From positions 17,361 through 81,360 of the forward strand of contig JBJEOH010000002.1 in NCBI GenBank assembly GCA_051880615.1: a stretch of DNA of 64,000 nt, read 5' to 3'. Below the pieces are notes generated by a model that worked only from the letters and a program-made list of their open reading frames with translations, was not told where the DNA came from and did not search any database. The DNA is from UBA7067 sp051880615 (GTDB lineage: Bacteria; Bacillota; Clostridia; Oscillospirales; Acutalibacteraceae). Positions 52,305 to 59,677 of this stretch are shown piece after piece (position 1 is the first letter of the stretch; each line of letters starts with the position of its first letter). The position numbers and the translations under genes were made by a program.

Positions 52305-52352
52305 AGCTCCGGCAGGGATGTGCGTGTTTTCGCGTCTCTGCCGGAGAATAAA
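52305..52352 (+). terminator. terminator after the GH13 gene
   Basis: CTCCGGCAG (52307-52315) pairs with CTGCCGGAG (52338-52346) over a long loop, followed by AATAAATTC; the T-tract is weak. Confidence 0.6.
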
Positions 52353-52375
52353 TTCAATTTATTTGTGTCTTAACC

Positions 52376-52404
52376 TTGATTTTTTATATTGATTATGCTA
52401 CAAT
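52376..52404 (+). promoter_or_regulatory. promoter of tRNA-Leu
   Basis: TTGATT (52376-52381), 17 bases, TACAAT (52399-52404), 18 bases before the tRNA. Confidence 0.8.
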
Positions 52405-52421
52405 AGCTTTTGTAAAATTCC

Positions 52422-52509
52422 GCCGGTGTGGTGGAATAGGCAGACACAAGGGACTTAAAATCCCTCGGACGAATAATCCGTACCGGTTCAAGTCCGGTCA
52501 CCGGCACCA
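52422..52509 (+). tRNA. tRNA-Leu (anticodon TAA)
   Basis: An 88-base class II tRNA with acceptor GCCGGTG pairing with CACCGGC, discriminator A and encoded CCA. Anticodon stem-loop GGGA-CTTAAAA-TCCC reads TAA (Leu). A long variable arm follows (CGGACGAATAATCCG) and the T arm has GTTCAAGTC. Confidence 0.97.
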
Positions 52510-52510
52510 G

Positions 52511-52540
52511 AAATCTCATTCTTAGGAATGAGATTTTTTC
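52511..52540 (+). terminator. terminator of tRNA-Leu
   Basis: An 11-bp perfect stem (52511-52521 with 52526-52536), loop TTAG, then TTT. Confidence 0.92.
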
Positions 52541-52689
52541 ATTTATAAATGCAAGATTAAATTAAATAATAACAAGCCTGTTTTTTATTGCTTATTCAGG
52601 CGATTTGTGATAACATATAAAAATAGAAATTTATACTCTTGAAATGATTTATGGATCAAATTAATAACACCTTGAAAGGAATAGATAAA

Positions 52690-53880
52690 ATGGATTATGT
52701 ATTTTCTGACAGAGTAAGCAGCCTGAAGCCGTCTGCCATAAGAGAGATTTTTAAATATGCCGCCGACCCCGAGGTTATCTCGCTTTCTGCCGGCAATCCA
52801 TCACCGGAGGCTTTCCCTGCAAAGGAGATTGCCGCAATTTCGGCTGATATTTTAAAGAAAAACCCGATAGCTGCACTTCAGTACAGTGTTACGGAGGGTT
52901 ATACTCCGCTGAGAAACAGGCTCAAAACATACCTCAAAAGCAAGTACGGCATAGGCACTGACGACGACTCAATACTTATCACCTCAGGCGCACAGCAGAT
53001 TATGGACCTTTCGTCAAAGTCGCTTATCAATGAGCACGATGTTGTTATCTGCGAGGCTCCGAGTTTTATCGGTTCACTTAACACATTCCGTTCCTATAAC
53101 TGCCGCTTAAGAGGAGTGCCTGTTGAGAGTGACGGTATGAACATAGAACAGCTTGAGCAGGCGTTAAAAGAAGAGAAGAATGTAAAATTCATTTACACTA
53201 TCCCGAACTTCCAAAATCCTTCGGGAGTTACAATGAGCTTAGACAAGAGAAAGGCTGTGTATGAGCTTGCCAAAAAATACGGCGTGCTGATAATTGAGGA
53301 TAATCCATACGGTGACTTGCGCTATGTCGGTGACGATATTCCTGCGATAAAAAGCTTTGACACCGAGGGTATAGTAATTTATGCCGGCTCGTTTTCAAAG
53401 ACAATCGCTCCGGGACTTCGCGTTGCGTTCGCAGTTGCTCCGACTCCGATTTTCCAGAAGATGGTTGTGTGCAAGCAGGGACAGGATGTTCACACGAATA
53501 TCTGGTCGCAGATTGTTGTCGATGAGTTTATGGACAGATATGATTATGAGGCTCATCTTGAAAAGCTGCGCAGAATTTACAGCAAAAAGGCAAGCTATAT
53601 GACGCATCTGCTTGACCAATATCTTCCGCCGCAGGTAACATACAATAAAATCGAGGGCGGTCTGTTTACCGTCTGCACTCTGCCGCAGGGTGTTGATATG
53701 CAGGCGTTCTGCAAGGAGCTTATTAACCGCAAGGTTTGCGTTGTGCCGGGTAATGCATTCCTGACCGATGAATCGCAGCCTTGCAGCAACTTCAGAATCA
53801 ACTTCACAACCCCGACAGACGAGCAGCTGTGCAAGGGAATAAAAATAATGGGCGAGTTAGCCAAAGAATTTATTAAGTAA
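52690..53880 (+). CDS. PLP-dependent aminotransferase (class I/II, 2-aminoadipate/LysN type)
   Basis: A 396-residue fold-type I aminotransferase. ISLSAGNPSPEAFP, LQYSVTEGYTPLRNRL, the cofactor-binding NFQNPSGVTM and EDNPYGDLRY, and the Schiff-base Lys in GSFSKTIAPGLRVA are visible. This pattern is shared by 2-aminoadipate, aromatic and multi-substrate aminotransferases (and the MocR C-terminal domain, but no HTH is present). The ATG at 52690 follows AAAGGA. trpS lies 19 bases downstream, so the two are co-transcribed. Confidence 0.9.
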   Translation: MDYVFSDRVSSLKPSAIREIFKYAADPEVISLSAGNPSPEAFPAKEIAAISADILKKNPIAALQYSVTEGYTPLRNRLKTYLKSKYGIGTDDDSILITSGAQQIMDLSSKSLINEHDVVICEAPSFIGSLNTFRSYNCRLRGVPVESDGMNIEQLEQALKEEKNVKFIYTIPNFQNPSGVTMSLDKRKAVYELAKKYGVLIIEDNPYGDLRYVGDDIPAIKSFDTEGIVIYAGSFSKTIAPGLRVAFAVAPTPIFQKMVVCKQGQDVHTNIWSQIVVDEFMDRYDYEAHLEKLRRIYSKKASYMTHLLDQYLPPQVTYNKIEGGLFTVCTLPQGVDMQAFCKELINRKVCVVPGNAFLTDESQPCSNFRINFTTPTDEQLCKGIKIMGELAKEFIK

Positions 53881-53899
53881 GCAACGGGAGGTATACAAT

Positions 53900-54916
53900 A
53901 TGGAACAGCAAACAACGCAGGAGAGAAAAAAGGTTATTTTCAGCGCAATTCAGCCAAGCGGTACGGTAACGCTCGGAAATTATCTGGGTGCGCTTAAAAA
54001 CTGGGTGAATCTCCAGGATGAGTTCAACTGCATTTTTGCTCTTGCGGATTTGCACACGATAACGGTAAGACAGGAGCCTGCGAAATTCCGAGCTAACACA
54101 TACGAGGCTTACGCGCTTCTGCTTGCCTGCGGAATAGATGTTGAAAAAAGTCCGTTCTTTATTCAGAGCCATGTGCCGACTCACGCTCAGCTTGCGTGGA
54201 TTCTTAACTGCTACACCCAGTTCGGCGAGCTTTCACGAATGACTCAGTTCAAGGACAAAAGCACAAAGCACGCCGATAATGTAAACGCAGGCTTGTTTAC
54301 CTATCCGAGCCTTATGGCGGCTGATATTCTGCTTTATCAGGCGGATATGGTGCCTGTCGGCGCAGACCAGAAACAGCATCTTGAGCTTACAAGGAATATC
54401 GCAGAGCGATTCAACGGTGTATACGGCAATGTGTTTAAGGTGCCTGACCCGTATATCCCGAAGGTAGGCGCAAGGGTAATGTCCTTGCAGGACCCGACAA
54501 AGAAGATGAGCAAGTCGGACGAGAACGCAAACAGCTATGTTGCGGTGCTCGACAAGCCTGAGGTTATAATGAAGAAGTTCAAGCGCGCTATAACCGACAG
54601 TGAGGCTAAGGTTCGCTATGCCGAGGGCAAGGATGGAATCAACAACCTCATGGGAATTTACTCCTCTGTTACGGGCAAGACTATGGAGGAGATTGAGCAT
54701 GAGTTCGACGGCAAGGGCTACGGTGACTTCAAAACAGCAGTAGGCGAGGCTGTGGTTGAGCATCTTCGCCCGATACAGGAGAGATTCAACCTGTATATAA
54801 ATGACAAGGCTTACCTCAAGGAGTGCTATGAAAAGGGCGCTGAGTTCGCACTCAGACTTTCGCAGAGAACACTGGGTAAGGCAATGAAGAAGATAGGCTT
54901 TGTAGGAAGAGAATGA
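53900..54916 (+). CDS. trpS: tryptophanyl-tRNA synthetase
   Basis: A 338-residue class I synthetase that charges tRNA-Trp. SAIQPSGTVTLGNYLGAL contains the HIGH-equivalent motif (TLGN), and PTKKMSKSDEN the KMSKS loop. GADQKQHLELTRNIAERFN is typical of TrpRS. An GGGAGG site precedes the ATG. No T-box leader is seen; regulation follows the upstream aminotransferase gene. The matching tRNA-Trp is at 10404. Confidence 0.97.
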   Translation: MEQQTTQERKKVIFSAIQPSGTVTLGNYLGALKNWVNLQDEFNCIFALADLHTITVRQEPAKFRANTYEAYALLLACGIDVEKSPFFIQSHVPTHAQLAWILNCYTQFGELSRMTQFKDKSTKHADNVNAGLFTYPSLMAADILLYQADMVPVGADQKQHLELTRNIAERFNGVYGNVFKVPDPYIPKVGARVMSLQDPTKKMSKSDENANSYVAVLDKPEVIMKKFKRAITDSEAKVRYAEGKDGINNLMGIYSSVTGKTMEEIEHEFDGKGYGDFKTAVGEAVVEHLRPIQERFNLYINDKAYLKECYEKGAEFALRLSQRTLGKAMKKIGFVGRE

Positions 54917-54923
54917 TATTAAC

Positions 54924-54962
54924 ATCAGGCAGGAGTGCTGTTGATACTCCTGCCTGTTTTGA
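54924..54962 (+). terminator. terminator after trpS
   Basis: An 11-bp perfect stem (54926-54936 with 54946-54956), then TTTTGAG. Confidence 0.88.
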
Positions 54963-54977
54963 GTAGAGGTGAAAATT

Positions 54978-56900
54978 ATGGCGTTACTTTCGCTTCAGAA
55001 TGTCGGAATGGAATTTTCAGAACGCACGCTGTTTGACGGAATATCGTTTGAGGTCGGCGAGCGTGACAAGATAGGCTTTATCGGCGCAAACGGCGCTGGC
55101 AAGACAACGCTTTTTAAAATAATCTGCGGTGAGCTTGAGCCGACAAGCGGAGGTGTGGTGACTGCACGAGACACAAAGGTAGGGTATATGGAGCAGCACG
55201 CCTGCAAGCACCCCGAAAACACAGTGTATAACGAGCTTTTGTCGGTGTTTGCACCGCTGATTGCGATTGAAAATGAGCTTGAAGAGGTGAACCGCCGGAT
55301 TGAAAGCGGCAGCGGAGATTTGCAGGAGCTTACACATCATCAGATGAATCTGCGTGAGCAATTCGAGCGTGACGGCGGACTTACATATAAAAGCCGTACC
55401 GCGGCAACGCTTAACGGACTTGGATTCGGAAACGAATATTTTGATATGCCGATAAAAAAGCTCAGCGGCGGTCAGCTTTCAAAGCTCAGTCTTGCAAAGC
55501 TGCTGCTCGGCGGCGCAAACCTGCTGCTGCTGGACGAGCCTACAAACCATCTCGACATATCCTCCTGCCGCTGGCTCGAGGGCTTTATCAGAGATTATAG
55601 CGGCTCGGTAATCGTAATATCGCACGACAGATATTTTCTTGACAGCGTTACAAACAAGACGATTGAGCTTGAGCATTGCAAAGTAAAATCGTACAAAGGC
55701 TCGTACAGCGAATTTATGAAGAAAAAGGAAGCGGAGCAGGAGGCGGTGAAAAATAAGTATGAAGCCGACCTCAAGGAGATTAAACGCATTGAGGGCATTG
55801 TTGAGCAGCAAAGACGCTGGGGACAGAAGCACAACTTCATCACTGCCGCAAGCAAGCAAAAGCAGGCAGACAGGATAAAAGAGCAGCTTGAAATCCCCGA
55901 AAGCGAGCTTGAAACAATTCATTTCAGATTTACTCCAAAGGAGGAGTCGGGCAATGATGTGCTGAAATGCGAGGGACTTTCAAAGTCGTTCGGCGATAAA
56001 AAAATTTTTGAAAATGTCAACCTTCATATCCGCAAGGGTGAGAGGATTTTCCTGCTCGGCGCAAACGGCTGCGGCAAAACAACGCTTTTCAAAACTCTGC
56101 TCGGCAAATACCCTGCAAGCTCTGGTATTGCAAGCTTCGGCGCAAATGTGCGTATCGGCTACTTTGACCAGATACAGGAGAATCTGCATTTTGAAAATAC
56201 GGCTCTTGACGAGGTGTGGAACGATTACCCGAATATGACGCAGACTCAGGTGAGAACTGCTCTTGGCGCATTTTTGTTCAAGGGCGACGATGTGTTCAAA
56301 ACGATAAAGGACTTAAGCGGCGGCGAGAGGGCGCGAGTTGCCCTTTTAAAGCTTATGCTTGACGGCGGCAACTTTTTGCTGTTGGACGAGCCGACAAACC
56401 ACCTCGACACTTCGTCACGCGAGGCGCTTGAGAAAACTCTGCTCGACTACAGCGGTACGATGCTTATAATAAGCCACGACCGTTACTTTATTAACCGCAT
56501 TGCAACAAGGATAATAACCTTGCAGGAAAACGGGATAAAGGAATATATCGGTAATTACGATGATTATCTGGAAAAGAGCGACGAAGAATCGGGCATAGTA
56601 ACTGCTAAAGCAAAAAAAGAGCCTACCGCAGCAGCAATGGATTACAGGGCGAAAAAGGAATATGCCTCTAATAAGCGCAAACTGCAAACTGCCGTTAAGC
56701 GCTGCGAGGAGGAAATCGCCCGTATTGAAGAGGAAAGCGAGAGTGTGCAGGCAAAGCTTGCAGACCCCGATTCAGCATCCGACTTCGAGCTTCTGACAGA
56801 GCTCACCAATAAGCTTGAGGAGCTTAATACGCAATCGATTGAAATGATGGAGGAGTGGGAGAGTCTTAACACAAGGCTTGAAACCGAGTTTGCGGAATAA
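54978..56900 (+). CDS. ABC-F family ATP-binding protein
   Basis: A 640-residue cytoplasmic ABC-F protein with two ATPase domains and no membrane part. Domain 1 has GANGAGKTT, signature LSGGQLSKLSLAKLL and LLLDEPTNHLD; domain 2 GANGCGKTT, LSGGERARVALLKLM and LLLDEPTNHLD. The linker between them is charged and helical. A C-terminal coiled coil (about 560-640) resembles the Uup type. ABC-F proteins act on the ribosome; housekeeping translation factor or antibiotic protection cannot be told apart here. The ATG at 54978 follows AGAGGTG. Confidence 0.92.
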   Translation: MALLSLQNVGMEFSERTLFDGISFEVGERDKIGFIGANGAGKTTLFKIICGELEPTSGGVVTARDTKVGYMEQHACKHPENTVYNELLSVFAPLIAIENELEEVNRRIESGSGDLQELTHHQMNLREQFERDGGLTYKSRTAATLNGLGFGNEYFDMPIKKLSGGQLSKLSLAKLLLGGANLLLLDEPTNHLDISSCRWLEGFIRDYSGSVIVISHDRYFLDSVTNKTIELEHCKVKSYKGSYSEFMKKKEAEQEAVKNKYEADLKEIKRIEGIVEQQRRWGQKHNFITAASKQKQADRIKEQLEIPESELETIHFRFTPKEESGNDVLKCEGLSKSFGDKKIFENVNLHIRKGERIFLLGANGCGKTTLFKTLLGKYPASSGIASFGANVRIGYFDQIQENLHFENTALDEVWNDYPNMTQTQVRTALGAFLFKGDDVFKTIKDLSGGERARVALLKLMLDGGNFLLLDEPTNHLDTSSREALEKTLLDYSGTMLIISHDRYFINRIATRIITLQENGIKEYIGNYDDYLEKSDEESGIVTAKAKKEPTAAAMDYRAKKEYASNKRKLQTAVKRCEEEIARIEEESESVQAKLADPDSASDFELLTELTNKLEELNTQSIEMMEEWESLNTRLETEFAE

Positions 56901-56914
56901 ACCCATCAAAACTG

Positions 56915-57037
56915 TACCCCTTAAAAATTGATAAACTGTGCATTTTAAAGCGAACAGAGCTTTGATATTATTATCATATTCTTAAAAATCGTGTATTGCT
57001 TTGTCGATTCAAGGCGATGCCAAAAATAAAAGGGGTA
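56915..57037 (+). promoter_or_regulatory. leader with sequence complementary to the ribosome site
   Basis: TACCCCTT (56915-56922) is exactly complementary to AAGGGGTA (57030-57037), which contains the ribosome site of the ECF gene. The 107 bases between include a small AAAGC/GCTTT hairpin. This could sequester translation starts in a ligand-dependent way; no known riboswitch class is recognised. Confidence 0.4.
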
Positions 57038-57043
57038 GAAAAA

Positions 57044-57613
57044 ATGAACAGAACAAACAGCGCACTCAAGAAAATGGCTATCACGGCTATGTTTGCGGCA
57101 ATGACAACCGTGTTGACTTATTTTGTCAAAATTCCTATGCCGGGCGGCGGCTACATTCATCTGGGCGACAGCGTGATTTATCTTATGGCTTGCTTTTTGC
57201 CGACGCCGTATGCAATGATTGGTGCAGGAATAGGCGGTAGCCTTGCAGATTTATTCGGCGGATATTTCGAATACATTATTCCGACCTTTATCATTAAGAT
57301 GCTCATTGCTATACCATTTACCTGCAAGAGTGAGAAAATGCTCACAGTTCGCAATGCGCTTATGATTGTTCCGTCGGGTGCAATCACGGTAGCAGGATAC
57401 TATCTAACAAAGGTTGTATTGCTTGCGGTTGATAAGGCGACGGCATCCGTCGGCTTTGTCGGTGCTTTCTTTGACGGTTCAACATGGATTGCGGCTCTTG
57501 CAAACATTCCCGAGAACACAATTCAGGCTGTGGGCAGTGCGATAGCGTTTATTATATTTGCGCTTGCCTTTGACGGTGCAAAGCTGAAGAAAAGGGTTCT
57601 GTCTATAAAATAA
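57044..57613 (+). CDS. ECF transporter S component
   Basis: A 189-residue membrane protein with about six helices and the short N-terminal helix that docks on the ECF T component (LKKMAITAMFAAMTTVLTYF). GGYIHLGDSVIYLMACFL and YAMIGAGIGGSLADLFGGYF are typical of substrate-binding S subunits. The substrate is likely a vitamin or cofactor precursor, not determinable here. A/T subunits are elsewhere. The ATG at 57044 follows AGGGGTAG, which can pair with an upstream segment. Confidence 0.85.
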   Translation: MNRTNSALKKMAITAMFAAMTTVLTYFVKIPMPGGGYIHLGDSVIYLMACFLPTPYAMIGAGIGGSLADLFGGYFEYIIPTFIIKMLIAIPFTCKSEKMLTVRNALMIVPSGAITVAGYYLTKVVLLAVDKATASVGFVGAFFDGSTWIAALANIPENTIQAVGSAIAFIIFALAFDGAKLKKRVLSIK

Positions 57614-57655
57614 CAGGGAAAATCAATACTGAGTTGATTAATTTATTTTATTAAG

Positions 57656-57690
57656 AGTAGCGGCAGGGTGTGTTCCCTGCCGCTTTATTA
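57656..57690. terminator. terminator after the ECF S gene
   Basis: A 10-bp perfect stem (57659-57668 with 57675-57684), then TTATTA; it separates convergent genes. Confidence 0.85.
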
Positions 57691-58002
57691 CAATATAAGA
57701 TAAACAAGCGCCATAACAAGGCTTGTGTCGCTGTGCTCGCCGAGCAGCAAAAGTATTATAATAAGTACAAGGCTTCTGTCCTTGTCGGCTAAAAGCTGTT
57801 GCAGGCTCAGCGGCAGGCTGTCGCTTATAGCATTGCCGTTCGATTTTGACGGTGCGCTGCTTTTGTGTTCAGCTTCCGCTTTCTGCTCGTCTTTTTCGTG
57901 TTTTGTGCCGTTATCACCGTTTGAGTGTGTCGCACGGCTGTGCATTTCCTGCATTCGTCTGACTGCCTCGCGCTGCATCGGGTCGTTCATTCCCTGTGCC
58001 AT
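57688..58002 (-). CDS. small protein with C-terminal hydrophobic end, unknown function
   Basis: A 104-residue protein. The N-terminal 60 residues are polar with Met/Gln/Arg-rich repeats and a Lys/Glu/Ser linker; the last 30 residues contain SLVLIIILLLLGEHSDTSLVMALVYLIL, probably one or two membrane-associated segments. No family is recognised. It is the third gene of a tight reverse operon; the ATG at 58002 follows GAGGTG and lies 4 bases after the stop of the upstream gene. Confidence 0.6.
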   Translation of the reverse strand: MAQGMNDPMQREAVRRMQEMHSRATHSNGDNGTKHEKDEQKAEAEHKSSAPSKSNGNAISDSLPLSLQQLLADKDRSLVLIIILLLLGEHSDTSLVMALVYLIL

Positions 58003-58006
58003 ATGC

Positions 58007-58357
58007 TCACCTCGTTGTCCCAAGCTTTTGTATCATCGGCAGAAAGCGCAGTATGTGCAGCATTTTTGACGCCTCGTCGAGCTTTTTCTGCCTTTCCCTG
58101 CTGAGAAAGGGTCTCAGTGCCGCCAGCAGCCTTGTGCCGTCGTCTTCTTTGTTGTATTCGGACATCAGCGGCATAATGCGGCTGACAGCGTTTAATATTT
58201 CGGGTGACATCACATTGTTTGAATTGTTGCTCTGCTTCGGCGCAGGCTGGGACTGCGGCTTGTTTTCCGCGCCCAGCATACCGGCCATACTTCTTATCTG
58301 CTCCATAGCCTGCGGGTCGTTCAGTATTTTTGAAATCTGGTCTGAAAAATCGTCCAC
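58007..58357 (-). CDS. helical cytoplasmic protein, unknown function
   Basis: A 116-residue protein with helical N-terminus (DQISKILNDPQAMEQIRSMAGMLG), a Gln/Asn/Pro linker and a helical C-terminus (LLAALRPFLSRERQKKLDEASKMLHILRFLPMIQ). It begins with GTG directly after the TAA of the upstream gene (TAAGTG), behind GGGAGC. NDPQAMEQIRS resembles the NSPQARELMKR and NREETERIL patterns of its upstream neighbour, so the cluster may share a common small helical repeat. Function unknown. Confidence 0.6.
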   Translation of the reverse strand: MDDFSDQISKILNDPQAMEQIRSMAGMLGAENKPQSQPAPKQSNNSNNVMSPEILNAVSRIMPLMSEYNKEDDGTRLLAALRPFLSRERQKKLDEASKMLHILRFLPMIQKLGTTR

Positions 58358-58606
58358 TTAATCAGCTCCCTTATCCTTTTTGAGCCGCTTCATAAGCTCT
58401 CGTGCTTGTGGTGAGTTTAATATTCTTTCGGTTTCCTCGCGGTTGCTTAATACCTTTTGAAGCTTATCAAGCTTTTTCTTGTCCATACCCTTTAAAACCT
58501 CGCCGAGCTGACCGGTTTTCGCCGCATTCTCAAGCTGCTGAGGCGTTGTGTTCAGACTGCCGCTCATTTTTTTCAGCATTTCATCAAAGTTATTGTTATT
58601 ATTCAA
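58358..58606 (-). CDS. helical protein, unknown function
   Basis: An 82-residue protein with an Asn-rich start, then three predicted helices (FDEMLKKMSGSLNTTPQQLEN, LDKLQKVLSNREETERILNS, QARELMKRLKKD). No family is recognised. It is the first gene of a three-gene reverse operon that reads straight into the next gene. An AGGTGG-type site precedes the ATG. The three products may form one complex; this rests only on gene order. Confidence 0.6.
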   Translation of the reverse strand: MNNNNNFDEMLKKMSGSLNTTPQQLENAAKTGQLGEVLKGMDKKKLDKLQKVLSNREETERILNSPQARELMKRLKKDKGAD

Positions 58607-58742
58607 GGAAACACCACCTGTTTTTATTTTACATAGAAGTATATTACTGCACCTCCAAAATTAGAACGCAACAATACACTTGCATTTTCAGGAAATATTT
58701 GTAAAATATATGGTGTATCAGATATTGAAGGGGACGAGGATT

Positions 58743-59210
58743 ATGAGGGTTTTGGTTATGTCCGATTCACACGGCGACTACAACAGGGTAAGACGGGCGG
58801 TTATGGCGCAGGATAAAGCTGAGGTTATTATCCATTGCGGCGACGGTGAGGAACAGGCGGATAATTTAAAGCGTGACTTCCCTGACAAGGCTATTTATGC
58901 TGTAAGGGGTAATTGCGACTGGGGTTCAACCCTGCCACTTGAGCAGCTTATCACTCTTGATGGCAAAAGGATAATGTTTACTCACGGACATATATATTCG
59001 GTAAAATCAGGGTATTACAGGATTAAAGAAGAGGCGAGGGACAAGGGCGCAGATATTCTGCTCTTTGGGCATACGCATATGAAGATGACGGAATATGAGG
59101 ACGGACTATATATTATGAATCCCGGCAGCATAGGCTATTACGGTGCAAGCTACGGTATAATTGACATTACCCCACAGGGGATTTTGATGAACACGGTGAA
59201 TGTTGATTGA
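58743..59210 (+). CDS. YfcE/MJ0936-family metallophosphoesterase
   Basis: A 155-residue cytoplasmic phosphodiesterase of the calcineurin type. Metal-binding motifs are SDSHGD, HCGDG, VRGNCD (GNxD), FTHGH and LFGHTHM. Small YfcE-like enzymes hydrolyse phosphodiesters, in vivo substrates mostly unknown. The ATG at 58743 gives the canonical MRVLVMSDSHGD start, with AAGGGG and GAGG upstream. Confidence 0.92.
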   Translation: MRVLVMSDSHGDYNRVRRAVMAQDKAEVIIHCGDGEEQADNLKRDFPDKAIYAVRGNCDWGSTLPLEQLITLDGKRIMFTHGHIYSVKSGYYRIKEEARDKGADILLFGHTHMKMTEYEDGLYIMNPGSIGYYGASYGIIDITPQGILMNTVNVD

Positions 59211-59231
59211 TAAAAAAATCCTCCGCCGTAC

Positions 59232-59260
59232 TTGACAAGCAGGTGATAATATAGTACAAT
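59232..59260 (+). promoter_or_regulatory. promoter of the ylxM-ffh operon
   Basis: Perfect TTGACA (59232-59237), 17 bases, TACAAT (59255-59260). Confidence 0.88.
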
Positions 59261-59261
59261 A

Positions 59262-59300
59262 GCTCAGGTGTAAAGAAAAAAACTTTACAGAGGACTGAGC
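59262..59300 (+). promoter_or_regulatory. leader hairpin that holds the ylxM ribosome site
   Basis: GCTCAG/CTGAGC and TGTAAAG/CTTTACA form a two-part stem; the ribosome-binding GAGGA (59290-59294) lies in the internal bulge, five bases after the upper stem and ten before the GTG start. It begins about one base after the -10 box, near the transcription start. Confidence 0.55.
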
Positions 59301-59304
59301 ACCA

Positions 59305-59664
59305 GTGGAAAAGGACTACAAAATTTCGCTCCTGCTTGATTTTTACGGAGAGCTTTTATCGCACAAGCAAAGACTGGTGATTGAGGGCTATTATAACGAG
59401 GATTGCTCGCTTGCCGAGATCGCACAGGAAATGAACATTACCCGTCAGGCGGTGCGCGATATAATAAAGCGCACAGAGCAAACTCTTTTGCAGATGGAAG
59501 AAAAGCTCGGACTTTACAGCCGCTTTGAGGATATGCAAAAGGGGCTTGAAAAAATCAAGAGTCTGAGCGGAAGTATAATTGATTTAACCGATAATGATGA
59601 TATAAAGGCAGTGGCTGCAAAAATTTCCGATTGCGCGGATGTGCTGCTTGAAAAACAAGAATGA
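59305..59664 (+). CDS. ylxM: YlxM-family SRP-associated DNA-binding-like protein
   Basis: A 119-residue cytoplasmic protein with a sigma-70 region-4-like helix-turn-helix: HKQRLVIEGYYNEDCSLAEIAQEMNITRQAVRDIIKRTE. YlxM genes precede ffh in Firmicutes and are thought to assist the signal recognition particle; the mechanism is unsettled. The start is GTG at 59305. The coding end is close to ffh (14 bases), so both are co-transcribed. Confidence 0.9.
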   Translation: MEKDYKISLLLDFYGELLSHKQRLVIEGYYNEDCSLAEIAQEMNITRQAVRDIIKRTEQTLLQMEEKLGLYSRFEDMQKGLEKIKSLSGSIIDLTDNDDIKAVAAKISDCADVLLEKQE

Positions 59665-59677
59665 AAGGATGATTTTC

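Noticed and set aside
53881..53899. T-box leader before trpS
   Set aside because: The gap to the upstream aminotransferase gene is only 19 bases, too short for a T-box.
54233..54925. Long reverse-strand open frame of 230 codons
   Set aside because: It is antisense to trpS, without a ribosome site or family similarity.
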